This document shows, piece after piece, positions 19,879-32,700 of a stretch of 64,000 bases of DNA. Under the pieces are notes generated by a model, which saw only the letters and a program-made list of their open reading frames with translations, made no database searches and was not told where the DNA came from. Origin of the DNA: Strigamia acuminata. Lineage: Eukaryota; Arthropoda; Chilopoda; Geophilomorpha; Linotaeniidae. Numbering within the stretch: the stretch's first letter is position 1; each line of letters opens with the position of its first letter. Both the position numbers and the translations under genes were made by a program. The stretch is taken from the NCBI GenBank assembly GCA_949358305.1, contig OX442314.1:57917369-57981368 (forward strand), given 5' to 3'.

Positions 19879-22678
19879 TCAGTTAGTCACAACCTGTTTG
19901 TCTATAATGTTATTTTTAAAGGTTTTGTTCCTATACGCTGAATTGCCCGATTTTTGAGCTGCAGTTTTCCAGACCTCAAAGCTGGGTTTCAGGTTTTTCA
20001 AACTGTTGTATGTGTCCAGATTAAGCTTGTAATCGGATCGGATTGGATCCGCACATCCGCGGATCGGATCGGATCGGATGCGGATGCGGATCAGAGCAAA
20101 CAATCCGACCGCCATTTTAATTGCGGATCGGATCAGAGCAAACAATCCGACCGCCATTTTAATTGCGGATCGGATCAGCGCCCAATCCGCACGATTAATC
20201 CGCGGATGGGAATCCGCTGATCCGCGGATTGATCCGAACCATCCGAACCGTCCGCCATTTGTTTCGGAAAAACGTCCAAATTCGTTTTTATTTGAATTCT
20301 GAATCATTTGTGGTGTTTTTACCACATTTATTCTTACATTTCTCAGCTACTAATAGTAAATTAGTAGTAAAACGATTGTTTTATCGCAATTCGCGATATT
20401 TTTTAGTTGCACATGGCCGCATGGCTGTAATGCAACACACTTAAATACGTATGCTGTGCAGCCTGTGCTCGATCATGATTGGACATCACATCTCCTGCAT
20501 GTTGCAAAAGCAAAATGAAGGCGAGACCACTAATCGGCGACTACGCCGTACGCCCTACGCCCAACACTGTCGAATGTCGCGGCCGTCAATTGTCGGGCGT
20601 CAGCCGTTGATTGTCGGGCGTTAGCTGTCGATTGTCGGCCAGACGTTTTCGGCTCTCGCGCCCGTCACAGTCGATTGGCGGGCGGACGTTTTCGGCTCTC
20701 GCGCCTGTCAACCGTCGATTGTCGGGCTGACGTTTTTGGCTTTCGCGCCCGTCGTTTAATGTTTAATGTTATTTTATTTGATGATTTGGTTTGATGATTT
20801 TTATTGTAATTCGTAAATAAAATAATGTTATGTAATTTAAAAAACTGTTATTTACGCTAATCGACGGGCGCGAGAGCCAAAAACGTCCGCCCGCCAATCG
20901 ACGGTTGACGGGTGCGTGAGCCGAAAACGTCTGGCCGACAATCGACAGCTAACGCCTGACAATCAACGGCTGACGCCCGACAATCGACGGCCGCGACATT
21001 CTACAGTAGGGCGTCGGACCCCGTTTCTCATCGGGTATCGACGAAAAAATCTGCGGATTGATTGCGGATCGGATGGGATCGGATCGGATTGACTGATCTG
21101 AGTATGCGGATCGGATCGGATCCGCATTTTCCGATCCGCACTATTTTCGGATCGGATGCGGATTGGCCAGAAATCCGATCCAATCCGATCCGATTACAAG
21201 CTTAGTCCAGATCTAAAAATAAAAATAAAAGCAATTATAGAATGAATAAATAAATAATTCTAGTATATCATATACCTTCACTTCTGAGGTTGGTGCTTGT
21301 TAAAATGTATTTAACATACGTTTCAACTGCACAAAGAATCGTTTTCTGGGCCTCACCGGTCATCTATTAAAAGATAAGTTCAATAATAAAATTAAAAATT
21401 CCTAAAAAATATATACAAACCTCTACATCTCGCAACTCGTTGATATACGAATCCAATCCTACTTTATCACAGAGTAGTTTTGGATTCGGCTCATTCAACT
21501 TATGTGTTCTATTTAAGTAAAATAGAACACAGCTAATGTGTCTGATCGGGACAAGTCTCTTTTCTATAAAAAAAATTGATTATTATTTGATTTTAATTAT
21601 TGAACAACTAACTTACGTAAATTTTCTAATTTTAAACTAGCTTGAAAAGCTTCCTCCTGAAAGCGCTCGTACAGGCCACGTGCCTGCATTTTTCCTTTGA
21701 CGGAAGAAGCTTTGTACGCTTTAGTATTTTTGATAACTTCTTTAGGTGTTGAAACATTATCAACACTGTCTTCATAGTTATCCTCATTTTGGTCCTCATC
21801 ATTGTCCTCAACATTGTCCTCAACCTCCACACTTTTAAGGCTTTTTAGAAGTTTGATGACTAAAATAAAATGTCAGTTGAAATAGATAATCAGATAATAT
21901 TAATAATATTACCTCGGTCTTCTTTTCTATTCTCTTTTCATTCTCATGTTTTTTCTTTTTATGATCTATTCATAAATAAAAATTTAGTGATATTGAATCT
22001 TTTATCATTACTACTTCTATATCTTATACTATACCTTTTTTTTATTGCTTTCTCTGCTTTCCTCCGCAAAGCTTTTTTGTTGTTTTGTTCATTCGACTGG
22101 TGCGATGAGTGGTTTGACTGGTTTGATGAGGGGTCGACCACGACGACGACGGAGAACGAGGGATCAGGAAGAGGATTCCACGTATCATTCAAAATGTAGT
22201 ATTTACTTTTATACTCTTGAGTCGCATGACCTCTCATTTCTTGCCCAAAACAAACGGTTGCTGAATGATCCACTTGCGAGAGAGCTACAACAAAATGTGT
22301 GGACAAGGTGTGTTTACTAAGATTTGCAGGCAAAGACTAATGCCACGATTCTAAAGTGTTATTAGTGCGATGGGGTAATCCGTAGACACTGACTCGAGTT
22401 GGAGTAACTTCTGTTATCCAGTATGAACGATAGTAGTTAAAAAATTCAAGCATTAGCTCTTTTAAAAGGTCTTCATGTGTCGCAACATTCCAATAGCATT
22501 CTATAACTTCCAACCCAATCTCCACCTTGGATGCTGGCAAAGAGGCAAGAGCCATCACAAGATGAATAACTGCCCAGGTGTACTCATCCGTTGTATAGAA
22601 GGGCTTCATTCCCAAATTCATGGCCTTATGTCGAATCACCTTGCAATAAACAATGTCGCATGTGCTAGGATTGGACAC
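19879..22678 (-). pseudogene. Family B: MULE-like transposase piece with six downstream exons
   Basis: Minus strand. Exons read from splice signals and frame: 22678-22035 (MULE C-terminal pattern YYRSYWITEVTPTRVSVYG...RTNNTLESWH, then an Asn/Ser/Lys-rich tail), 21965-21913, 21859-21617 (acidic EVEDNVEDND, then KGKMQARGLYERFQ), 21563-21421 (ends YINELRDVE), 21363-21276 (MTGEAQKTILCAVETYV), and a terminal exon 21212-21205 plus 20021-19879. All junctions are GT-AG with short AT-rich introns. A TAG at 22334-22336 stands where family A has a serine codon, and a hAT-type element splits the terminal exon, so this copy is probably dead. Apart from the transposase-like part I see no known domain. Confidence 0.6.
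20022..21204. mobile_element. hAT-type foldback element, 1.18 kb
   Basis: Perfect 8-bp target duplication GTCCAGAT (20014-20021 and 21205-21212). Termini TAAGCTTGTAATCGGATCGG and its complement form inverted repeats. Long GGATCGGATC-rich arms lie at 20036-20240 and 21055-21200. An inner inverted repeat built from ATTGTCGGGCG and CTCTCGCGCC units (about 20560-20750 versus 20860-21005) makes most of the element one large hairpin centred near 20800. No transposase is encoded. An 8-bp duplication and short TIRs point to hAT mobilisation. Removing the element and one duplication restores the family B exon. Confidence 0.85.
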
Positions 22679-22699
22679 AATAGTGGTCTCAAAGTCTCT

Positions 22700-23235
22700 C
22701 AGTAGAAGATTACGATCTTCTCTTGAAGTTCAGGTAGTAGACACTCAAAGTAAAACAATCTGAGTTTTGGGATTATCTTATCCAGTAGTGGTTGATCTCT
22801 ATCAATTTGGATAATTTTTATGTCATTTACAATATAAACCACAAGATCACATCTTTCTAGACTTGTACATTGTAACTGGATCTGAATTTGAAAGTAGTAA
22901 GGATGGCCTTTGCTCAGTGTAACTTGGCCTTTTGTATTTTTTGAGAGAGGGAAAGATTTAAAAGAATCGGAAGCTTGGCTTACTGATGGACACATTCTAC
23001 ACTTGTGTGGACATTTAATCTCAAGAATGTATGTCTCATTACTCAGTTTTCAAATGCCATCAGGCGATACAGCTAGAAAGGGATTGTTTACATCAACTAA
23101 CAGTCTACACTGATTTACTTCAACACTCATCACTTCTTCGTACTTTGCTCTTTGGCATTTCCCCAATCCATTGCGTCTGTTTTTACAGGGCCTCCATAAA
23201 GTAAACTCTTTACTAACTTTGCAGGTAGTGTTCAA
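22700..23235 (-). pseudogene. YqaJ-like exonuclease domain remnant
   Basis: Minus-strand frames 23235-23050 (contains NNPFLAVSPDG) and 22995-22699 (HPYYFQIQIQLQCTS, then a D-V segment and KLRLFYFECLLPEL) together resemble the YqaJ viral-recombinase/exonuclease fold found in many animal transposon-linked genes. At least one frameshift separates the two parts. It lies directly upstream of the MULE-like exon on the same strand, so both may belong to one element. Confidence 0.5.
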
Positions 23236-23338
23236 TCACGTCGACCTGCTATAGTCTTTGCATTAGATGCTGTCACTCTAATCCTTCTTTCTTTCAGCCA
23301 CCTAGCAGATTGTGCTTGTTGTTGTGTGGCTGCTTCTA

Positions 23339-23730
23339 TTACATCTTTTCCTTCAGAATTAATACAAACTCTGTCATTATAATACAATTAGCATATAGCC
23401 TATTTCCATGGTTAATGTATCGGTTTTTTCTTTTCACTAACATGCTTGTCATTGGAGTCGAAACTTTATTGCGCCCGGGTATATCTATCTTAAGCCATTG
23501 TTGAGCTGGCGTATTGTAAGCAAGAAGTGCCAACTGTACACGTCTTTCATAGCTTCACCAAATTACATTAAATGATCCATAATCAGGTACACTTCGCCAC
23601 TGTACTAACTTGGTTAAGCAGATAGCGACTGCTGAGATCGATAACATCATCTCTACCGGGAAAGACTTGGACAACTTGTCCCATCACCCATACCGACCGT
23701 GGTCGGTTCTCGTCCTATATGTGGGTGGAC
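23339..23730 (-). pseudogene. Retroelement and transposon fragments
   Basis: 23730-23587 (minus) encodes a segment with the pattern RP..VW.MGQVVQVFPGRDD, like the C-terminal DUF5641 region of BEL/Pao integrase polyproteins. Next to it, 23533-23339 encodes RRVQLALLAYNTPAQQWLK and a basic tail, seen by memory in transposon-derived proteins. Both are short and isolated. Confidence 0.4.
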
Positions 23731-23959
23731 ACAAGTTTACATATTTTTAAAATCAATTACTCCGTATTTTATTTCAGATAAAAAATTTGCGTTCTGTGGA
23801 ACGACTTACACTTCCAAAGCCTTGCATTTGCACTGGGTGGAACTGGGGAAGCCACAGAAAACCTAGTTAGACTTTAATGACCCATGGAAGGGCCTCGATT
23901 AGTAGCGGAGATGGCAATTTCTTCGACACTTTTCCTGGAACTCGATTGTATCTCATTCG

Positions 23960-25696
23960 TTGAGAGCGGTAAGTTTGTTTCAGGTCCGCTTCATTGTTGA
24001 TACAATTAATCACAGCTTGATAAGTAGGGCTGTGCCAATTGCAAATCGTGGTTTTGAAAACACCGGATTGTCATTATCAGACTCGTCGGTCCTTACAATC
24101 TCCATGAAGAGAGCATCAGCATATTTATCCTTTTTGGATTGGTGGATATTCAAGGTCTTTATGGTTTTTAGTCTTCTTAAATTTTCTAAAAATAGAAAGA
24201 ATGTTAGAAAAAATAATTATTTTAGGTTTTCTTTTATACTTGTTTTCTTCCGCTCTCTTCTTCTTTGCTTGATGCTGTGAATATTCTTGCCATCCTTTGT
24301 TTTCAGTCTGTATGACTCCGTCCTCGAGTTTGTGTAGTATCGTCTGATTGCCACTAAATAAAGAAAAACGTATTAAAAATTAATTAATTAATTATATTTC
24401 ATTAAATAATAGAAGCTTGATTTTACCATGTAAATGTCTCTTATTGACATTTTGGATAAGACCAGTGACATGATCTTTTATGAATCTGCATATGCTTTGA
24501 TTATTTGTATAACCAAAACTATAAAAAAAAATTATCTTAATTTGTGAATTGAGAAAAAGACATTTAATTACTTGTTTCCATCTTTAAACTGCCATTGTTT
24601 TCCAAATTCCTTATATGCTTGATGAACAGCATTCTAAAAATTAATGGTAAGTTTAATAAATATTTTTAAACAATTTTAATGTTGTTTACTCTTATTTGAT
24701 TAGGGATTTTTTCATCTTCCTCTTAGCTGTTGTGGATTCGATCAGCTATTAACTTCTCCATTTCAGCAACTTTCTTTTTATTTTCCATCATTTCAAATAG
24801 CGATTGATCCAGTTTGTAATTAATCCTATTCTATAAAGCAGAACATAAATTAGTAAGAATTTGAAATATTACTTTCTACACCAAATTGAATACCTTTTCA
24901 TTTCCTGCGTTCGTGGAATTTCCACTTGACATTGTATCATCATGTTCTTAGAATCCAAAGAAATAATATATTAGTTTAATATTATAAAATTCATAAAAAC
25001 TTTGCTTACCGTCACTTTGGATTTTCTGATGGGTTGGTATTGACTTTTTAGGTAACGCTCTTCATCACTTTCATCTTCTTGACCTAAATAATATATTAAT
25101 TTGGTTCATTAAACACATTATAAGGTATTCATTTTCTTGACAAGTTAAAACCTTACTTTTTTTAAATTTTGATCTATCCATTGCTAATTTTTTTTCCTAA
25201 AAAGCAATAAAAAAAGATTAGTTTATTTGTATTTTGTAATACATTTGAATATTGTTTACTTTTGATTTCACAATAGAATTCTTTTTTGATGGAAGATCTT
25301 TCTGTTCATGCTTATAACCTGAAAAAGACTTTTTGTTGTGGTACTTATGAATTACCTAATCTTCATCCTGTGATGACATCCCATCAATGCTGTCCTTGTT
25401 ATTCTGGGAAAAAAAGATTCATAGTTATAGTTAATATTTTTAAGGTGATTGACGACCCTTACAATTTTTTGATATCCTCTACTTACTGAAGTGTTAGCTT
25501 AGAATGCCTCTTCCTACTGTAACTGTCACTTTCAATTTCCTCCTCGCCTGCAAAACACTTCTAATTCGTTCGGAACGACTAACGGGTCCGATTTCAAACT
25601 ATTAAGATGAGAATTCGCTCCGGAGCAATTTCCATCCCCCTGTCCTTCATTAACAGATTCGAACAAGTTTGGATCATTTCCATGCAAATTAGCCAT
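23960..25696 (-). pseudogene. Chain of small exons of a nuclear-type protein gene
   Basis: Minus strand from ATG at 25696 (MANLHGNDPNLFESVNEGQG). Blocks bounded by acceptor- and donor-like signals follow near 25409-25262, 25197-25148, 25087-25020, 24932-24894, 24830-24690, 24631-24572, 24522-24427, 24354-24243 and 24166-23960. They encode Glu/Lys/Asp-rich segments such as QEDESDEERYLKSQYQP and AYKEFGKQWQFKDGNK. In-frame stops occur (TAA at 24723-24725 and one near 25360), so it looks decayed. It may be the 5' half of family B. No domain recognised; exon borders are approximate. Confidence 0.4.
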
Positions 25697-26103
25697 CTTT
25701 ACGAATAATGAAAAGAGCCCGAAATTTAAACGAGAAGAATCTATTTAAACTACGAAAAATACCTATACGGCATTTTTATACGTACGTAACCTGTCTTGTT
25801 CTGAACAACGCTCAAAAGGGAATACACTTTTCTTTAAACTAAACATATGGTTAAGAACACGCTTAACTGTCTGAGAAAACGGCAGAAATGCACACTTAAA
25901 GTTAAACTAGTTGCGTTTTTGAATAACGCTTAAAATTAAACTTGTAATAAGTGGAATAAACTTACAGTTTGTAGAGAAATGGCATAAAATTGTCTGGAAA
26001 AGGTCGTAAATGATCTCAAGGCACAATGGTCAAAAATGGCCAGTCTTGTTGCTGTATAGCAAGTAGTTTCCACTTGGGAAATTTTTTGATAATCCTTTCC
26101 TGT

Positions 26104-26770
26104 TCAGGTACTGTCTTCTATCCACGGGAATTCATTCAAATGACAAAGAAAAGTTGAAGGACTCCAAAAAATAATAATAATCCATTTTTTTTGTGATTCT
26201 GATTCGTACAATCTCACAACTCTATTTGCAATAGCATTTCTTCTAACATCGATAAAAGTTCTTTCTAAACATTTAAGTAACAGTAGTTTTTCATTCCTAC
26301 TGTTTAATTTATTAGTTAATTTTAACCACAGTGAGATTAAATTGGAATCTTCACAAGCCCTCGTAATTGCTTGATCATACATATTTCTTATTTTGTTTTG
26401 TCTTCCTCAAGAATAGACTTTTTCACGTAATAAGATTTCTAATTGCTTGAAGAAGGAAAAAAAAATTTCCGACGGTAAATTAACCCACCACGATCAACTT
26501 TCTTTATCCATTCATTAACAGTTACATTTAGTTCATCTGGTTTGTTAATAAAATTTGCTGTTATAACTTCAAACCATTTTTTTAATCTAAGGTTTTTAGG
26601 AAACCTGTAAAATCTTTTTATGAGAGACTTTAAAATAAACCCACAAACATATGAAATTACTTCTGCCAAGGTTATAGAATGGGTTGTAGTTTGTTCTGAT
26701 TGTGTAATTGATTTTTGTTCATCAACAATACTATAAACGATTTTAGTTAAAAAATTAGCTGTTTTAGGAT
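26104..26770 (-). pseudogene. P-element/THAP9-like transposase C-terminal remnant
   Basis: Minus-strand frames 26770-26439 and 26382-26104 encode the pattern VISYVCGFILKSLIKRF, then KKVDRGGLIY, then LLLKCLERTFIDVRRNAIAN. The YxxGF...L spacing and DRGGL motif resemble the C-terminus of P-like transposases. It is broken by a stop and frameshift near 26440. No catalytic core is visible. Confidence 0.4.
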
Positions 26771-26843
26771 CAGAATAAAAATGTCTGTAAAACTCCTATG
26801 GGGCAAGGATAAATTTAATAATGCTAGGAGCATAAATCTGATC

Positions 26844-27310
26844 TCAATATGGGACTTCAAAGCATGTTATTACACATCGATACAATTTTTTTTTGCTCTT
26901 GTTTACAAATGTAGTTGCAGATTTGCAACTTTTTACACAATTCCAAATATGTGGGATGAATAATTTTGTAAATTGGATCCAATTATCTGTGTTGATGTTG
27001 AGAATTAGTAGCATTTCCACTAAATATTTTTGCTTCCTTCCAAGTGCTCCTTCACAGACTAACTTGGAATTAACAAATTCTTCCATGATTATGTCATAAT
27101 GCAGGAGTTCTGGTTTGGTCATATCGTATGAGAATTGTATTCCTTTGTCTGTCATCCATTTTTGTATTTCAGCTTTTCGCCATTTTGTTGCTGGAATCTG
27201 TTCAACTCTGATTGTATGGTTCGGTGCATTATCGATGACAACAACGCTGTTTGGTTGAATGATAGTCAATAATTGACACAAGACTCCATATTGCTGGTTG
27301 TTGGCCTTTA
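26844..27310 (-). pseudogene. DDE transposase fragment
   Basis: Minus-strand frame beginning around 27310 contains VVVIDNAPNHTIRVEQIP, then KAEIQKWMTDKGI and MTKPELL. This matches the middle of an arthropod DDE-superfamily endonuclease, with the second catalytic Asp in IDNAPNH. The following LPPYHCELNPIE-type segment and catalytic Glu are absent and unrelated sequence follows, so it is truncated. Confidence 0.6.
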
Positions 27311-27624
27311 ATATGTCTAGGGGTTGGAGAATCCTGTCATTCGTTGCACTGGTGCACCGGCAACCGACCCGTCACACACAGGGCGTGAGCCCCAGGGGTG
27401 ACGAGGTCGGTTAAACATAACATCCATGTCGTACTTACCTAGTACGACCCATGCAGCCACTATGGAGGCTGCAGTATGGAGAGCAGAGTCATCACTGGGC
27501 AGGGTTGCCCTTGCTCATGTCAGGTCTTGGACACGCTTTGCCTCTTCGTTGGTCGTCGTTCCTCTCTCTCACATCTCACATCTCTCCATCACCACACCAC
27601 TCAGCTCTCTCCTCCCCCATACTG

Positions 27625-27940
27625 GGGCCGTAAGGCTGTGTGTGGCAGTGACGCAGGTCACCTTAGGTGGCCAAGCGGTCACATCTCCCCCCCCCCGAAA
27701 AAAGGCAGGGATACGGGGGCCACACACAACACCCAACAGGGCTATGCAGATCCAGGTAAGTTAAATACCACAAGGTGCTGTCTGTCCGAAGACTACAGCA
27801 CCGTTTGTCCGCAGGCAACACGGGATGACGGGGTCAACCTAGCCTAGACTGGCCGAAAATAACATCAACTATTGTGAAATAATACAAGATTGATAACAAT
27901 TCACCGAGTCTGAGCATAACAGACTCGGGTCCAAATAATA
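27625..27940. repeat. Dispersed repeat, copy 1
   Basis: About 300 bp alignable by eye with 44225-44525. Shared blocks include GTGTGTGGCAGTGAC, GGCCACACACAACACCCAA and TTCACCGAGTCTGAGC. A run of 10 C at about 27689 sits inside. Family unknown; could be a degraded non-LTR or LTR terminus. Confidence 0.75.
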
Positions 27941-28139
27941 ACAATAATAACAAAAAATAAAAATTAAAACAAAACAACGCTAAACAAATGACACGGTTTA
28001 ATAAATTAATTCTGAAAGTATGTACAGTCGTGGATAAAAAAAAACTTCTCTTCAGTTTACCTGATTTAATTTTATCTACGGTACCACATGGCATAAAAAA
28101 TCCATTGAGATTGAATGACATCAATCTTGACCCGGTCAA

Positions 28140-28470
28140 ACCTTGCCCTAACAACAGTATTAAAAACTAGATCGGACAAATAATGATAAATAAGCTTAAA
28201 ACAGCTAAACTGATGGGAAGTTTTTTTGTCCATGGCTGTACAATAACCAGCCGGGATCTCGAGCACATTTGGGGTTTGGTGTCGGGCCTTATGTGATTCG
28301 AGTCCATTCCAAACGAATGTACTTTCCAAAAGTGTCGCATTTGACATTTTAAACAAACGTCGTGCCGTTCGGTGCCTGCGAAAAGTCGGTTTAAATCGTG
28401 AATTGTGAGGGAGTGACAAAGTAATCAATTCTTTGTCTTAAATATCTCTCCCTGTTTATTCGTTGTAAGA
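28140..28470 (-). pseudogene. Truncated intronless-family copy with promoter
   Basis: The minus-strand frame near 28428 begins like the copy at 16408-16923 (MITLSLPHN), then jumps to a segment that matches, in a shifted frame, the middle of the intact gene (compare 47125-47445). It is an internally deleted copy. Upstream sequence 28440-28660 closely follows 16925-17150, including a TATTTAAG TATA-like box near 28437-28446. Confidence 0.65.
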
Positions 28471-28689
28471 ATGTTCCCTCGGACGTGCTTACGACGTGTA
28501 ATGAGCCGCACGATATTCAAAGAAAGTTGAAAATAATGATGTAAAAGAAATAATATTTTGATTTTATTTGCTGTTTCTGTAATTTATTTAATCAATGTGA
28601 CTAAATCGATTGTTCTGTGGTGACAGAGCAGTTTTCACCCATTGCAAATGCCGTAAGTTGAAATACAGGAAAACTACAAAATATTCAAA

Positions 28690-28765
28690 GAGAACATTTG
28701 CCCGATCTGGGATTCGAACGCGGGTTTGTCGGTGTTGAATGCTTCGACAGGCAGTGCAACCTGGT
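28690..28765 (-). ncRNA. tRNA-like B-box sequence upstream of family copy
   Basis: Minus strand contains CGTTCGAATCC, one base from a pol III B box, in a stretch starting GTCGTCACC that is shared with 47965-48040. Stems do not pair well. Probably a decayed tRNA or SINE fragment. Confidence 0.35.
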
Positions 28766-28769
28766 GACG

Positions 28770-29472
28770 ACAATTTGAAGCTGTCATTTCAAATTGTGAT
28801 TCGAGGCCGAACGTCGCCTTTCTTTCTATAAATTAAAAATGCTGTGTTTTTTCTTGTTGCACCAATTGCACTAACCGGCCGAAACTCGATAGTACCTCAT
28901 CCAAAATTTTAATTACCGTAGATGGACCCATCGGAACGCAAACGCAAAGATTTGTTCTGTCCAGAGTAAACATATCCTGTTTTTCATTTGTGAACCCCGT
29001 AGCCACACCGAGACAAAGCGAAGTCGTTCGTTCTTATTTCTGACGATGCGGTGGCGATGATTTTACCTGAATTTGGACATGAAATCTGGTTGTCTCAAGG
29101 AATTTGTAATATTTTACCGCAATTTCACAGCTTTTTGACATTTTTATTGAAACTCATTTTTGTTTTTTTTTGTAGTGTCGCCGAGCGTGTTAGGATTTTG
29201 CGTGATGTTGCCGAGTGAGTTTAGGCCTAGAAATCGAGGTAATGAAATGGTTAAACTATCGAATACAAATACTCCTGCTCTATGAAATTTATTTACTTAA
29301 AATAAAAAAATTTTTTTTTTTAAATGTTGGCTTTATTTTTCGTATTTAAACATTTTTAAATTTTTAATCAACTTAATTTTAGCAATGGTTAAAATTTAAA
29401 TCGAGTTTTCCAGGCTTAGGGCTTATTTTTGTACACGATTGATTTGCCCGTGTTACTTTTCAGTTTGGATTC
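28770..29472. other. No supported gene
   Basis: Mixed AT-rich DNA, flank of the copia element. Only short ORFs. Confidence 0.4.
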
Positions 29473-29477
29473 CTTTC

Positions 29478-29636
29478 TATTGAGATATTCTGTGTCATCA
29501 CATGCTTGTAGCGCCACCTGGCGCCTACGGTCATTTTATGCAAATAAAAATTGTACACGGGAACTTCCGTTTTGACCATCACCACGCGTAGCTACTCAAT
29601 CCTTTCGCTCTTACACAATCTCAAAGAATCTCGTCA
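29478..29636 (+). repeat. 5' LTR of copia element
   Basis: Starts TATTGAGATATTC and ends GTCA. The target duplication abuts TAT rather than TG, so the 5' terminus seems non-canonical. Confidence 0.85.
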
Positions 29637-29651
29637 GGTTATGGGTCCAGG
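29637..29651 (+). promoter_or_regulatory. Primer binding site, internal initiator-Met tRNA type
   Basis: GGTTATGGGTCCAGG directly follows the LTR. It is complementary, with one T for C (G-U tolerant), to the anticodon-arm region of tRNA-iMet, as in Drosophila copia, which primes from a half tRNA. Confidence 0.8.
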
Positions 29652-29792
29652 GATGCTGTAAACTGTGCAAAATCATCTGTTTTGAACTTTGTAGCCAGGT
29701 TTGATCTGAGGAAATTCAGAATTTGAACAATCAAATTAATTGCGGAAATATTCGTGTTTGCCACGCGGTAATCATTTTTTTGTGGACTAAAA

Positions 29793-32700
29793 ATGGCGGA
29801 ATCGACTAACAATGGGCACCACTCAACGCACCTGAATCAAATCAAAAAGTTGGAGGGAATTTCAAACTTCAACAACTGGAAGTTTGCAATGGAGATGCAG
29901 CTAGTGAGAGAAGGGCTGTGGGAGTATGTGACTGAAACCAAGGATGATAAAAATAAAAGTCGCCTTGCATTGGCAACCATCGCGCTGGGCGTACGAGAAC
30001 ACATCTACCAAGAAGTGAGACGTTTCACAACGGCAAAAGGAGCGTGGGACAACCTGGTAAAGCTCTACCAAGACAAGAGTTTGGGAAGCCAGGTATCGCT
30101 CCTAACGGACTTAATAAACGTGAAATATGGCGACTGCAAGGACATGTCGGAATATATTGGCAAAAAGGTCACAATTGGCCAACAGCTAAACGATATGGAC
30201 TATAAAGTTGATGACAAAATGATGGCAGCAATGCTGTTAGCCACACTTCCAGACGACTTCAAGCCAATGATAATGGCGATTGAAAACTGCGGCTCGGATA
30301 TTACGGTCGAATATGTGAAGGTGAGGTTGCTGCAAGAAGCGCAAAAACGTGAAAAAGACGTGACTAGTGCAGCTCTCAGTTCTAGCGTTGGAAACGAACG
30401 TTTTAAGCGCCGGGAAGGAAACGATAACTCTTATCAAATCAAGTGCCATAGGTGTCACAAGCTTGGGCAGAAACGAGCGGACTGTCGTGTAAAAATATCG
30501 AAAAATTCGGAGAAAAGTGCGGAAAAAAATGCGGAAAAACCTGCCAACAAGTCGTATATTGCAACGGTCGTCTCAGTATCGGCGATGGTAACGAGATCAT
30601 CACGTACAGACTGGATCATGGACTCTGGAGCGTCACGACACATGTCGTCGCAACGTGAGCAGTTTGGAAATTTAAAAAACGTGCCTAAAATTGTGGTTAA
30701 CACTGCAAATGGTGGAATACTCTACGGAGAACACACAGGGACTGTTGAATTGACTGTATTGTTAAATGGAAAACCAGAAATGGTGGAATTCCGAGAAGTG
30801 TATTTTGTGCCTGGATTGGATGAAAATTTATTGTCAATTCGACAACTTGAAAAAAATGGCGCAGACATTCGATTTCGTAGAGGACGATGCGAGATAAGAA
30901 AGAATGGTGATTTAATGCTGGCCACCTCGTGTGACCATGACGAGTTGTATCGATTGGACATTGTTGCGGCGGGCAAGAGCGGACGAGCCTTGAAATGTGC
31001 AACCTCTTCGCGCGACGTGGACAATGAAATTTGGCACCGACGACTCGGACACCTGAGTAATGGTGGAATGAAAACTTTGCGCAACTTGGTCAACGGTTTT
31101 AATGTCTCAAATAAAGAACCGGACTCGATCAAAATTTGTGAGACCTGTTTGAAAGGTAAACAACATCGAATGCCTTTTCCGAAAAATAAAACTACTCGAT
31201 CGGATGAAAAATTGGACCTTGTGCACTCTGACGTGTGCGGACCAATGACGAATGCAACAATGGGCGGTGCGAGATATTTCTTAACGTTTATTGATGATCA
31301 CTCGAGAAAGACATTTGTTTATTTGTTGAAACACAAAAATGAAGTTTTTGGAAAATTTAAAGAATTCAAGGTGCTCGTGGAGAAACAAACAGGGCAAAAC
31401 ATCAAGCGTTTTCGAACCGATAATGGCAAGGAATACGTCGGAAACGAATTTAAAGATTATATGGCACAAAATGGAATTGTGCACGAATTGACGGTGCCAT
31501 ACACGCCGGAACAAAATGGCGTCTCGGAAAGAACGAACAGGACGCTGGTGGAAAAGGCGAGATCAATGCTGAGGGACGCGTCGCTAGGCAACCAGTACTG
31601 GGGAGAAGCCATCGTAACAGCAACGTATTTAAAAAATCGGTCGCCAACAGCAGCAGTTCGAGACATGACTCCAGAGGAAGTTTGGAGTGGTGAAATACCC
31701 AACATTGGTTTTTTGCGCACCTTCGGATGTATTGCGCATTCTCACATTCCAAAAGAAAAACGCCGGAAATGGGGCGTGAAAAGTGAAAAATTGACTTTAA
31801 TGGGATATTGCGAGACAACAAAGGGGTACCGACTGATTAATACCACCACTCAGAAAATAACGATATCACGTGACGTTGTGTTTGATGAAAGCACAAGCAC
31901 CGGAAATAATACGAACTCTGACCAAATGAATGACTCTTTCTATGTTTTTGCAGAAACGATTAGACATGATGGCGAAATTTTGGCGCCTGTAAGCGGAAAT
32001 GACAATACTGCGCACGACGGCGAGGAAACAATTGAACTCGCTGCCCCCGATCAACACTGCAACAATACACAAGCAGTGGATGCGATCGAAAATGATCAAA
32101 TTGATGTAACTGGCGCAAATGACGTTTTTGAATCCGAGGACGAGGACGACGGTGCTGTAGCAGACGAGCCTGCACCACAGCAGTTGCGACGCAACCCACC
32201 ACGAAACTGCGGACCTCCGAGGCGCCTGGCGGAACATTATGCGCTCTACACAGCGATGGAGCAGGCCGGGGACGATCCAGATTCATACAGCGAAGCTATG
32301 CAACGCCCCGACTCAGAAGAGTGGAAACAGGCGGTAAAGGAGGAACTGGACTCGATGGACAAATGCAAGACGTGGGAACTTGCTGACCTGCCACCAGGAA
32401 GAAAATCGATTTCCTGTCGTTGGGTCTTTAGAGTCAAATGAACGGCAGATGAAACTGTGGAGCGGTACAAAGCCCGCTTAGTAGCACATGGCTGCTCCCA
32501 GATCAACGGTATAGACTATGACGAAACGTTCTCACCAGTGGTCAAATATACAACTTTGCGGTTGCTTTTGGCGATGGCAGCCGCAAACGGGTGGGAAATA
32601 GACCAAATGGATGCAGTGACGGCTTTTCTTCACGGCGAATTAAAGGAAGAAATCTACATGCAACAACCGGAGGGACTTGACAAACAGCCTGGAAAAATAA

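Noticed and set aside
27426-27847. Overlapping plus ORFs of 60-123 codons
   Set aside because: Low-complexity GC-rich repeat DNA with frames on several phases and no homology.
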